Positions 48,512 through 58,800 of a stretch of DNA of 64,000 nt are shown piece by piece. Positions within the stretch are counted from its first letter, which is position 1, and every line of letters begins with the position of its first letter. Made by a program: the position numbers and the translations under genes. This stretch comes from Onchidella celtica. Lineage: Eukaryota > Mollusca > Gastropoda > Systellommatophora > Onchidiidae. The notes below the pieces were generated by a model. It had not been told where the DNA came from and did no database searches. It was given only the letters and a program-made list of their open reading frames with translations. Where the stretch lies: the NCBI GenBank assembly GCA_963931925.1, contig OZ007570.1, positions 33,913,084 to 33,977,083 of the forward strand, in the 5' to 3' direction.

Positions 48512-49106
48512 CACTGACCACCGCCAAAGACCAGCTGTTATCCCCAAATCTGGAGATAAATCCCATGTTTTGCTGATGGGAAATGACGGTCAAATCCCAC
48601 TTAAGAAAGTGGTAAGCTCCAACAACAGTGAGCAGTACCCGTTCCCATTTGGTCACTGGTAAACTGATCTCCCAGTGCTTTGATTGTGAGTCACTAGGAG
48701 TCCTACCTTTTCAGCGTTGAATGGCTACAAATTGATCCGGTTCTAACTTAAAGGTGATCAGAACTCTTTCACGAGTGCTAATTGCAGTTGGATCACAGGA
48801 AAAACGCCGTGGTAAGTATTTGCGGGCTAATTTGAGCAAATATGGCAAAACACGTCATCCGATACATTTCTGTGAGTATTTAATACGTCATCAAAGGGCT
48901 GGACACAGCGTGAGTTTGTCTGGGTAGAGACCTGGCCAACAGCAGGTCGACCTTTGAACTCCGCGGGGCAAGGATTAGTCTCATGTATCACTGAGGATTA
49001 GCAGGGTCTAACAAGTTGGGGAATGGACGGAGAAAGGGCAGCAGGGCTCCTAATTATCTCAGTGTTGGCGATGGTTTCCTCACGAATAGTCCCTCCGCCT
49101 CCTGGC
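48512..49106. other. No feature recognised
   Basis: Unique-looking sequence; nothing supported. Confidence 0.35.
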
Positions 49107-49227
49107 GATAAAACTTTGCACCATAGAGCACTAGTGTTGAATCAGTGCGCTAAACTCCGCACCACTGAGCACCGTTGTTGAACAAACGCTGGAAAACCCT
49201 ACCAATGGACACCCGTAGTGAACCTTC
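49107..49227. repeat. Diverged tandem repeat, about 40-bp unit, 3 copies
   Basis: Units share AAAACTYYGCACCAYWGAGCACYRGTGTTGAA, starting near 49,107, 49,149 and 49,188. The third copy is the most diverged. Confidence 0.7.
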
Positions 49228-50347
49228 TGCCCACACTGCCCACACTTTTTATTTGATGTTTGCACGGCACTGCTCTCGAGTCTTTGTACTGTGGACAAAA
49301 TCACTTCTCACCTTGCCCTCAGGGGTCACTTCCAGCAAAGTGACCAAATCTAAGAGGGGATAATCATGAGTTTAGACTGTTTACACACCTCTGCACACAT
49401 TTTGTTTTGGAATCAGGAGCTCGCGTTCGTCTCGGTGAGCGCGTTTGATAACAAAGGCGTGGTACTCACGGTGAGTCACTGTGGTCATCACAGATGGTAA
49501 AAGGTCACAGAGAGTTAGGGCTGACCACACACTTGAAATTTGGACACTTCACCAGAAAAAAAAAAAAATATATATATATTGTCTTTATTTTGTGAGATAG
49601 AGGTTATATTAATTAGGAAGTAAATGAAAGAGACATGGGTGTATTTGTGAAGGATTTTCGGGCTCCATTTCGTGGTACTTTTGTTCCACGCTCCTTTTCG
49701 ATGGCGCCAGGGTATTGGTTAGTACTTTGCTGTTGTAAATCTGACAGTCCACACAGTATTGCGAAAATAACTGACTTTACCTTTCTTAACCAGGGTTATC
49801 TTTTTGTTATTGTTAATGCATGAATTTTCCTTACCTTATTGTTGACTGCTCGCTTGAGAGACTGGGGGGAAGGAAGGAGTGGGGGGGGGGGCGGGGGGGG
49901 AGGATTGATGTTAAATCTACACGGGCAGAAGACTAATTAATGATTAATATTAATGTCCTGTGCTTTGTAGCCTGCCCATGTGGGTCGGGGGGAGGGTACC
50001 AGAGTGATGATATTGCTATCAAATATTTTCTAGTCATCATCTTTTAATCCTAGACGAAAAAAAAAAAAAGAAAGAAAGACTGCAAGAAGGTCCTTTGGTG
50101 ATCAGAAAGTTAATGTAGGTCTAACAGCTACCCAAACCTATCAATAGTACTTCGGGGAAGTTCTCGGCAAGGATCGTGGTGTCGTTCTGTTTTAACTGAT
50201 GTTCGGGCATTTTAGTGCAGACTGAGTTAAGTTTTTTGGTAACGCTTTCTCTGTTTTACATCAGCAATTTGTCAGTGGCTGTCTTTCTGTGCAGATGTTT
50301 TGTAATCTCAGGTTTTCTGGGTTCTGTGTAGTATCGTATTTGGGTGC
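49228..50347. other. Spacer with G-run
   Basis: A/TA run at 49,556-49,579 and a G-rich run at 49,879-49,900. No gene supported. Confidence 0.35.
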
Positions 50348-50919
50348 CTGAGAGAGAGAAAGTGGGAGAGCGTGAGAACGAAGAAAGAGGGAGAGGAGGA
50401 GAGTGAGGGAAAGAGAGAGAAAGTGGGAGAGCGTGAGAACGAAGAAAGAGGGAGAGGAGAGTGAGGGAAAGAGAGAGAAAGTGGGAGAGCGTGAGAACGA
50501 AGAAAGAGGGAGAGGAGGAGAGTGAGGGAAAGAGAGAGAAAGTGGGAGAGCGTGAGAACGAAGAAAGAGGGAGAGGAGAGTGAGGGAAAGAGAGAGAAAG
50601 TGGGAGAGCGTGAGAACGAAGGAAGAGGGAGAGGAGAGTGGGGGAAAGAGAGAGAAAGTGGGAGAGCGTGAGAACGAAGAAAGAGGGAGAGGAGAGTGAG
50701 GGATAGAGAGAGAAAGTGGGAGAGCGTGAGAACGAAGAAAGAGGGAGAGGAGAGTGAGGGAAAGAGAGAGAAAGTGGGAGAGCGTGAGAACGAAGAAAGA
50801 GGGAGAGGAGGAGAGTGAGGGAAAGAGAGAGAAAGTGGGAGAGCGTGAGAACGAAGAAAGAGGGAGAGGAGAGTGAGGGACAGAGAGAGAAAGAGAGAAA
50901 GTGAGAAAGAATGAGAGAC

Positions 50920-50965
<46 letters not shown>
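50348..50965. repeat. Purine minisatellite, 58/61-bp unit, 9 copies, then (GA)n
   Basis: The unit contains GTGGGAGAGCGTGAGAACGA then AGAAAGAGGGAGAGGAG and AGTGAGGGAAAGAGAG. Copies start at about 50,362 and repeat at 58- or 61-bp steps, the difference being one GAG triplet. Units are very similar, so the array is young or homogenised. It ends in plain GA at 50,930-50,965. The 244-codon minus frame is a repeat artefact. Confidence 0.95.
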
Positions 50966-50974
<9 letters not shown>

Positions 50975-51682
50975 AGTCTCTTTCTTATAATGCAACGACG
51001 GCCGTGTTATCTTACTCTTTTAGTCGCCCTAACTTAAAAACTAAATTGATGCTTTCCTGGGTGGTTCAAACTAAGCTAATGTATTATATATAATCAAAAG
51101 CATATGCATGCCTGGATAGCTCCGTTCATGTGGTTTCCTTTCAACTAGAGGAAGTAAATAAATCACTCAGTGAGTACGTCAGACATTTAAGATATGCATG
51201 TCTCTCTTTCTCTCCCTCTTTCTCTCTCCCCCGCCCTCTTGGGGTCCCTGCACTGCGGGAGATGTCGTTAGCACTGGCCTTGCTCCCTACCACTTCAAGC
51301 ACTCACGTCCATTAAATTATCGTTTACAACATAGACCAATTTCTAGAGCAGTGGTGTCAATTACCACATACGGTACCCCCTAGTGAGCACAGCAGTTAGT
51401 ATAGTGTTCTTAGCAATGTTTCGGTGACCATGGAGTTTTAACTTATGAGATAGATCTCGGGTTTATGTTTGGTGCAAGCGTACACTTAACCCGATTCGTA
51501 CGTTAGGGTATAAAAGACCCGAGCAATGGTGTGTGGGTTTTTTTTCCCTTGTTATTTGCTAATTTTGTACCAAAATTTTAAAGTTTACATTTGACTTCTA
51601 AACAGAGCAGGTAACGATAATTTATTTTCATCCTTATTTTAAATCATCAATTCCCCTGGGTAAAAAGGTAAGATGGCAATAG
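50966..51682. other. No feature recognised
   Basis: Short CT run near 51,200-51,230. Nothing else supported. Confidence 0.35.
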
Positions 51683-51992
51683 AGGTCAGTATTGAGAGAC
51701 TCTAATCTGAAAAGATCATTAGTTAAAACAATAAGACAGAGGCAACTGAAATTTCTGGGACACATCTGTCGCCTCAGAAGCCGCCAACATCTAGCAGTCA
51801 CAGGGAAGATTGAAAGCAGGAAAAGCAGGGGTAGACAGAGAAAAACGTTCACTGAAAGTCTTAATTCATGGACAACAAATAAACCTCACAACAACAACTC
51901 CTTCTTGAGGTTGGCTGGTGACAGATCCGAGTGGAGAGCCATGATCGCAAATGTCTGTTCCAGACAGGGCAAGTGATGATGATGATGATGAG
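51683..51992 (+). mobile_element. 5'-truncated LINE: reverse transcriptase C-terminus plus (TGA)n tail
   Basis: About 97 codons are open from about 51,683. They contain LVKTIRQRQLKFLGHICR, then GKIESRKSRGRQRKTFTESL, then RLAGDRSEWRAMIANVC. The order I-x-x-R-x-L-x-F-x-G-H-I/V, G-K-I-E, R-G-R-x-R-K, W...D-R-x-x-W-R-x-M is the standard C-terminus of LINE endonuclease-reverse transcriptases. A stop is followed at once by (TGA/GAT)n, a common tandem 3' tail for such elements. The polymerase and endonuclease domains are missing, as in typical 5' truncation during target-primed reverse transcription. Confidence 0.88.
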
Positions 51993-52604
51993 AGGTTAAG
52001 ATGAAAGACAGGCGCAGGAAATACTTCACAATGACTCACATACACGTAGTTACAATCACTGAATAAATATCAAATAAGAAAAATAGGTATGATGGACCAT
52101 TTAAAAGAAAGGAAAGGGGTCTTGTGGATACAGACTATTCAGCTTTGTAATTACACTAAGGTCCTTTAACAATGCACTTGGATATAATATAATTTCCCCC
52201 CGAAATTTCATGTATTCTGCAAGGACCTCCACGCCCAGGTCACGCTACCCATTCTTTGCATTAAGTTTTATACAAAGACATGTTCCTAAAAGAGCATTAT
52301 TTCAATTTCCATCACAGAAGTCACTGGTGCCGAAAAGATCGGCAACATAAGCGAATGGGGTAAAAATTGCAACAAAGCAATCGCATTCAAGGAAATATAC
52401 CACTCTTTGCTACCATGTAGAATGTTTTAAATTGTAAATGAAGGCGGTTTTGGGGTGAAAGAGAAAGATATAGAGAGATAAGAGAGGATGAAATAATACA
52501 AACAAAATGCTGAAGAATGAAAGATTGGTGGTAGCGAATAGCGCGGACTAAGCAGATTAGTGTACTTACAAGCAAGCAATAGTTAGAGGACATGGATTTT
52601 AATG
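51993..52604. other. No feature recognised
   Basis: AT-rich spacer; nothing supported. Confidence 0.35.
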
Positions 52605-52765
52605 GAGATGGATGGATTGATGGATGGATTTTAATGGAGATGGATGGATGGATAGATGATGGATAGATGGATGGATGGATCGATGGATTGGTGGATGGAG
52701 GATGGGTGGATGGATGGATGGATAGATGGATGGATGGACGGATAGATGAACAGATGCAAGATAAG
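52605..52765. repeat. (GGAT)n imperfect microsatellite
   Basis: GATGGATG repeats with ATTGATGG and AGAT variants. Confidence 0.93.
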
Positions 52766-52825
52766 ACAGTCCGATGGATGAACTGGTAGATGGATGACTT
52801 TCGAGACCTGAGAAAGGGGGTGGGG

Positions 52826-52965
52826 GGAGGGAGGGGAGAGAGAGAGAGAGAAAGAGTGAGAGAGAGAGAGAGAGAGAGAGACAGAAGAGAAGATGATTGT
52901 TCAACATGAGACCTAAACAGAAAACACTGTTTGTACAGTGTGTATGTGTGTGTGTGTGTGTGCTC
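52826..52965. repeat. (GA)n and (GT)n microsatellites
   Basis: GA array at 52,835-52,881 with an AGTGAG interruption, and GT at 52,940-52,962. Confidence 0.92.
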
Positions 52966-52989
52966 GCACCGGCCGCATATGTAGGTGTA

Positions 52990-53195
52990 TTTAAGTGCTT
53001 GAGTGAGTGAACTGAGTGAGTGAGTAAATGAGTGAGTAAGCTGAGTGAGTGAGTGAATGAGCTGAGTGAGTGAGTGAGTGAATGAGTGAGTGAGCTGGGT
53101 GAGTGAATGAGTGAGTGATCTGAGCTGGGTGAGTAAATGAGTGAGTGAGCTGAGCTGAGTGAGTGAGTGAGAGTGAATGAGTGAGTGAGTGAGTG
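52990..53195. repeat. (GAGT)n array with GAGCTGAGT interruptions
   Basis: GAGTGAGTGAG repeats punctuated by AGCTGAGT or AGCTGGGT at about 20-40 bp spacing, so it is an emerging minisatellite. The minus-strand Ser-Leu-Thr-His frames of 249 and 286 codons are artefacts. Confidence 0.93.
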
Positions 53196-54945
53196 TGCAA
53201 GGGAAGAACTGGAGGAAAGACAGAGAAAGAAGGGGGGAAAAAGACAAGAAAAGAATATTGCTACTGAAACAGTGAGAAATCGGTTTAAGAAAAACAAAAC
53301 GAGGTGCATGCGCATGAAACAGTCAGAAGGAGAGAGGGAGAAAGACAAATATATTCAAAACCATATATAATTAATTGTCCGTCCTCAAGTGGCCAGGCTA
53401 ATCACATTTTCCAAACAGTGTACAATTTGTTCCGGCACTAAAAGTTGCAAGCAAAAACCAGATTTCAAAGACCCTTTTCATATTGCAGCGATATGTTTAC
53501 ATTAGCATATATGCGAACATTGGGCGCAGCTTCAAAGACTTTGGTGTAATTTCTCTTAAAGTGGTGTACTCAGGCACTGCATGTATGATTCTTAATCTCA
53601 AGGGGGGCAGTGAGCAAGGGCAATTCACAGATGAGGGAGAAAATGCTTATAGTAGATCTCATTAGTCTAAGTGGCAGCAGTGGCTGAGCAGTTTCTACTT
53701 AACCAAGTGCTCACATATTTCTTTTAAATGTGACGATAGTGTCTTGTGAAAATCTTAATATAGTGCATATAATTTTTAGAATGAGAGGGATCAATGCTGA
53801 TTTTCTTGCAAATTTTCTATTAATTTTTTTTTTTTTGCTTTGGCTCAAATTTCACACTAAATCTCTTAAACCTGGTTTGTTATTTGTTAGCCTGTAGCCT
53901 GATTTTTGGCTTGCTTCTGTGAACTTTGCAAAAAAAATACCAGTGAAATTTGATTTTATATATAAAAAAAAAAACAGCAACACATTTCTTCGATACTGAA
54001 CTGTATGAGACATTCAAAATAAGGCAGTGGCTACGTTTACGGCAGATAACGCTCATACCCCAATAGAGAAAATACAAAGAAAGGAAGCGCTGCTGTACGA
54101 ACGGGAGTAAAGCCGAACAAAGAAAAACAGTGAGTTGTGTTCACCGGCTGCCGTAACCGTAGCCACTGCCTTCAATTCAAATAATGTGTTGATCTTGAAT
54201 AGGAAGGCGATCGGTCATCCTCGGCCAACGTCGCTTCACAGACCAAAGTACACATAAATTAATGATCTTGAACACATTTTAGTGGTTCTCACAGTTTAAT
54301 GCTGTAGATATTTTTTTTTTATTAATTCGATCTTATAATGATTGCTGTGTGTATCCTCAAGTAAAAGGTACTTGACACAGATTTTGTATTCCTTTTCCGG
54401 TCAAACTACTTATTTCCACAAAAATCAAATTTTGAAAAACATTTCCTGCTGAGACAAATTGATAAAACGCTGTACGCAAAGTTTTGTGAATTTCATCCAT
54501 CTGTTTTAGAAAATATTGCCATTTTAAGTTGAGCCACGTATTTTGAGACGCACTGTTAATGTAACATGGATCTGAACAATTCCATTATTCCAAACCTGTT
54601 AATCGGATGGAGCTCTTATCAGTGGACGGAGGATCAAGTTTCGCGATATTTCTGTCTTTCTTTCTGGAAACCTAAGAGTACTTGAAAAACGTTCAAATAA
54701 ACGTCCTAGCTAAGTGATTGATATTTATAAGCCATCTTCGGGGGGTTTATTATAGAGTGTCTTTCTTGGTGATGTAAGACGCTATTTGATCCGGGGGGGG
54801 GGGGGGTAACTTTCTCTTGAACGGACATCCTATAGGCTTGATAGAGTTTCTTCATTATGTCCATCCTACCAAATAATCCCAGCATCAAGAACTTGCACTG
54901 AAAGATCAACGTTTCCCCACCAAGAATCACCTGAAACGGCCATTT
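53196..54945. other. Spacer; nothing firm
   Basis: GTGGCAGCAGTGGCTGAGC near 53,671 vaguely resembles a tRNA-type head but has no B box. TAGTGGTTCTCACAG near 54,282 resembles a hAT end. G-run at 54,795-54,808. Confidence 0.35.
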
Positions 54946-54949
54946 TCAC

Positions 54950-55500
54950 GGAGAAGGCAGTGGGGTGATTATCATATTACTATTCACATCTAGCACTCTT
55001 TTAAACGGCGTGGACTGTGAGAAGCACCCATAACCGATGCGGTTTGGGTTTGATTCATTGTAATGTTGGCTATTTAGCGTAGTTCCCATGAATGGAATGC
55101 ACAGCTTCCCCAAATGGTGGGGGCATCCGGTGACGCCCCGTGCAGTCTCATTTTCTCCAACCGCCACAAAGGCATTTAAAGTGATTTCCTTCCATGCGGG
55201 AGGGCCGGAATTTGAAGAGGATTGCATCACTTCCTCTGGAGCTCCGCTGCTGACAATGGCTCTTACAGTTTGCCTAGCAACAAGGGCGGTAACTGGACAC
55301 CGCTAGCCGAGGACAACAGAGGGTTAAAAGTGGCTCATAGATGATGATGGGGAACCGATAAATGTCCAGTTTAACACTGAACACGTGGAAATGAGAGTCT
55401 ACTCAAGAAGCTGCATCAAAGTGACGAAAGGGTGGATCTTTGATGTCAAGATTGTCCTTCAGACAAGAGGCATGTCGCTGGCGAGAAACGGCCCATGACG
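54950..55500 (+). pseudogene. Decayed coding segment, unrecognised family
   Basis: Plus-strand frames chain together with frameshifts. 55,075-55,306 reads VVPMNGMHSFPKWWGHPVTP and on to AGGPEFEEDCITSSGAPLL. An overlapping frame then reads LPSNKGGNWTPLAEDNRGLK, and 55,330-55,497 reads WLIDDDGEPINVQFNTEHVE and on to SCIKVTKGWIFDVKIV. The composition is protein-like and unlike the simple-repeat frames nearby. The minus strand is also largely open (55,270-54,706 with one stop), so the strand is uncertain. It may be an old transposon gene; no family was recognised. Confidence 0.35.
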
Positions 55501-55931
55501 TCAGGATGACTAGCTGTAAACGCTATTGTTTGAAAGAGCAAACAACGGCTACCGAGCCAGTTCTTGAGAAATAAGTAAACATAGTTCATCTGGCAGTTTT
55601 CTGATCGGGAGGAAAGATGAAACCGGCAGAATTACCGGCCATTAACTTGAACTTTTCTTAGATGTGGCCAATTTTAGCGTGTGGGAGGGAAAAGCTTTTG
55701 TTGTGATAAAGGATTTGGATTGATAAAACAGCCTTTTATGCGTAAGCATTATTTTCCGTAGATATTCATGAGCAAATGTCTTCCAAGTTTGAGTTTGTTC
55801 GCCTACGTGTGCGTATAAGCTAGAAGTAAATCCAATAAATGAGCGTATCATAATTTGTGGAAATGTTGTTTTCTTTGCTCTTTGGTTGAAGATCCACTGG
55901 TTTTGGAGGATGACTCCTTTGGGGATATCGA
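55501..55931. other. No feature recognised
   Basis: Unique-looking spacer; nothing supported. Confidence 0.35.
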
Positions 55932-56174
55932 TACCTTAGTTCTTGTTAGTTCCAACTCCACTTTTTACACAGCTGAGAAATTCGATGTTAAACCTTTGGG
56001 GTTTTAGTATTATGACAGACGTTTGAATAAATTAGACGGTGAAACAGCTTGATAAGTGCCACAAGGCATTTAAAAAGTGTCGAAGTGTGCATGTGATTTG
56101 TAGCTCTTCTACATACTAAAAACTCTTCAGTTTTTCAGAAATTGGAGATAGAACAAACAAGAATTAACATCACG
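55932..56174 (-). mobile_element. MITE family A, copy 5
   Basis: Starts ACCTTAGTTCTTGTTAGTTC and ends GATAGAACAAACAAGAATT. Both terminal repeats are readable. The interior (GGTGAAACAGCTTGATAAGTGCC, CTTCTACATACTAAAA) is the inverse of copies 1, 3 and 4. Confidence 0.8.
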
Positions 56175-56519
56175 ATGTACATTAAGTCTTCGCTTGTCTT
56201 TTTTTTTTTTTCCCTTCTTTTTTTTTTTTCTGTCTTGTGTTAAGTTGTTTCTTCTTGTTTGTCTGCCGCCCTGCGCGCTCGTTCTTTTCAAGTCTTTTTT
56301 TTTTATTGAAGAGAAATATGCAAGAGGTGGTTAAATGTTACACTAGTAGCACATTATCTACTTTTTTTGTTGTTGTTAGACAACACATTCATTGGCGTTA
56401 CCGATATTTTGAAAAATCATTCTTTCAACTGTTTTTGTCTATATAGAAGGCACATATTTTCTGTTTTAATGTAACAGCTTTAAACCGTTTTTAAATATTA
56501 TTTCATGGTAGAATTGTTC
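56175..56519. other. T-rich spacer
   Basis: Long T-runs at 56,199-56,230 and 56,296-56,304. No gene supported. Confidence 0.4.
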
Positions 56520-57355
56520 AATAATGTTTAAGTTTGTCTTGTCAATCAAAGCTGCACAAAGAAACAGTGTGAGGCACCACAAGACATACAGTGTTTGTTT
56601 ATCGTCGCTTGAAGACCATTACTGTAAGATATTAACATTTGTAAATGCCAATAAAAAATTAAGTCTGTTATCTTTTTTCCCCCCACATGTTGTACGTGTA
56701 AGAGGGGGAAACGCGAGTAGAATGCAAAGGAACGAGAGAGACACAGACTAACGGAGACCGCAAAAAAGTTGAAAAAGGCCACCAGTTGAGGGCAAAAAGA
56801 AGAAAATAGGTGGAGCGTACATTTTCTTTAAAATGTTCTAAACAAAACCATTTCCCTCGTTACCGTGTCGAGTTGTTTCTGACTGATTATGAGCTTTTTG
56901 TTTTCAATATTATTATAGAGATTGAAACCAAAACGACAGGCCGTGTTTGTGTATGCCTTAAGAAACAGTGTGACGCTCCGCAGTGATTGCCCGGTTCTAT
57001 ACTGTTTGTCATTGCTTCAGATCCAGTACATTATTACACTAACACTTATAAATGTCAATTTAATTTATGTTAAACTTGGCAACGTTTTTTTTTGGGGGGG
57101 GGGGTGAGAGGGGAAAAATAGAAGGTGCCGAAACGAGGGAGACAGAATAAAATAAATATGGACTGACGGGGACCGCAATGAAGACTTCATTAAAAAAGAA
57201 AGCCTATCAGTTGACGGTCAAGAAATGAAGTAAGTGAAAGGTAAATGACAGAATGGTCCAACCAATCAGTTCCCTATTGCCTTGTTGAATTCTTTCTGAT
57301 TTTTTGTCTGTTATTGCTGTTGTTTTTCAGTATATCAAAGAGATTGAAACCAGAG
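56520..57355. repeat. Diverged tandem duplication, about 400-420-bp units
   Basis: AAGAAACAGTGTGAGGC (56,559) and AAGAAACAGTGTGACGC (56,959) open matching series: TTTGTAAATGCCAAT/TATAAATGTCAAT, a C- or G-run, GGGGAAA, ACGAGAGAGACA/ACGAGGGAGACA, GACTAACGGAGACCGCAA/GACTGACGGGGACCGCAA, CAGTTGAGGGCAA/CAGTTGACGGTCAA, and finally GAGATTGAAACCA (56,918 and 57,340). Confidence 0.85.
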
Positions 57356-58099
57356 CGTGAAGTTAAATGTATAGTGATTGGAATCGTGGATGATTTAATT
57401 TAATTCATTTTTCCGAGGAATTCGGAGGCGGGAATTGGGGGGAGGGGTGAGGCTGGAATATTTGTGTATGGAGATGTAATATATTTATGCTCCCAGCTCT
57501 TGAGCTCAAACTTGTGCCGGTTCGGGAGATACGGAACCAAATCTTACTAAAGCCGTTGGCTTTGAAAAGTGCAGGAATGGATAACCTTAAAAATATCCTG
57601 AGAAATGAGACTTTTTATTGTTGTTGTTGTTGTTGTTGTTGTTGTATTCTCAGGAATGAAAGTTGTGCGATACTAAGGCCGTCAGGACATTGTCAAGTCT
57701 AGTTTTGCGTAGGTTTTGACTCAGATTTGAACTTGCTTTGAATCAACTTGAGAGAGATAGATCTAGATTTATGTCAGCCTCACTAGTGCACGATGTCCCG
57801 TTTAATCCCATGTTCTACAAAACTGAGGCAAAAAAAGAAAAAAAAGAAGTGACTCCGTGTGTCATGTGTTATGGTCCTAAGCCATTGCGATCTACAAAAA
57901 TGGCAATGAAAAGGTGAGAAGTGCTCTTGTCAATTCAGAACTGTAGCAGAAACTCATCAATCTGTTATAATTGTTCCTAGCAAATGAGTTCAAAGGTCAC
58001 GGCATGTTTACCACATTGGTCTCCCCCCCCCCCCCCCCCCAACCCCCAGTTATGAAAATTGTCAGCCAGACATAAATTGTACAGCAGGGGGAAGTCCAC
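57356..58099. other. Spacer with (TTG)n and poly-C
   Basis: (TTG)n at 57,618-57,645. C-run at 58,023-58,041. ACTAGTGCACGATGTCCCGTTTAA near 57,784 may be a remnant of repeat family B. Confidence 0.4.
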
Positions 58100-58110
58100 T
58101 AACTAACCAT

Positions 58111-58325
58111 TGGGATTTTTTATCCTCGGGCGGTGTAAGGGTCAACTTGTTCCCCTCTACCACACTGGAAAGATTGACAGGAGACTAATTGGACCTGACA
58201 TCGGTAAGTGGGTACGACAAAGGAAACCATTAGATTTTTCTAATTGGGAACCGGCACGTCCTGACATTGGCCAATTTATTTTTATCGCTGTGGACATGAC
58301 TTTTTCCTTGGTCGGCTTAACTTGA
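58111..58325 (+). pseudogene. C-type-lectin-like domain fragment
   Basis: The plus frame contains GKWVRQRKPLDFSNWEP, then ARPDIGQFIFIAVDMTFS. In C-type lectin domains the calcium/sugar-site region reads like W-x-W-x-x-GKPLDFSNWxPGxPDN...C-V-A-x-D..., so the match covers the K-P-L-x-F-x-N-W-x-P-x-x-P-D core and the following A-V-D. The Asn of the EPN/QPD-type loop is changed, the disulfide Cys before AVD is absent, and the WND motif is not present. No upstream ATG opens the frame. It is probably a decayed exon or a gene relic; the match is by eye. Confidence 0.42.
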
Positions 58326-58439
58326 CCGGAACATATGGTTCTGTTTACTTAGCAATTGTCACTTCCAACTGAGGAGTTGAGATAAGAAAATGTACCCAAA
58401 GAAAATCTGAAAATTAAGAGGATAATGAAGGTTCTGGAA

Positions 58440-58800
58440 AACTGAAGAAAGCAGCTGTTAAAAGGTGTCAAAGAAAGTGTTAAGAGCTATCATTAAGAAT
58501 GTCCATACACAAAAGAGAGCTGCAATTGTTATATCCGGACAGATGGTATTGGTGACTCCAAGAATAAATGCCAAGATGCTTGTGAAATCTGACGAATTGG
58601 AAAAAGGCAGCAGTGTGCAGAAGATAAAAAAGATTGTGGTGCTCTTAATACTTAGACGATGTTAGCTTCACTGAGAGAACAAATCGCCCGTAGAAGATTT
58701 AATAATGTCAAAGCAGATGTTACTAGTGACCCCAAGAGTAAATCCTAAGATGCTTTGTGAAATTTGGCGAATTGTAAAATGCAGCAAAGAGAAAAAGAAA
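58440..58800. repeat. Tandem duplication, about 174-bp unit, partial
   Basis: CAGATGGTATTGGTGACTCC (58,540) and CAGATGTTACTAGTGACCCC (58,714) are each followed by about 55 bp of matching sequence (AAGARTAAATSCYAAGATGCT, TGTGAAATYTGRCGAATTG). The left halves are more diverged. Confidence 0.75.

Noticed and set aside
50261..50995. 244-codon minus frame with a regular about 20-residue repeat
   Set aside because: Exact product of the 58/61-bp minisatellite; the frame shifts are compensated by units whose lengths differ by three. No transcript or start context supports a protein.
52387..53348. 286- and 249-codon minus frames
   Set aside because: Read through GAGT, GA, GT and GGAT arrays; composition is repeat-driven.
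53665..53710. tRNA-like head (GTGGCTGAGC)
   Set aside because: No B box, no cloverleaf and no SINE body follow.
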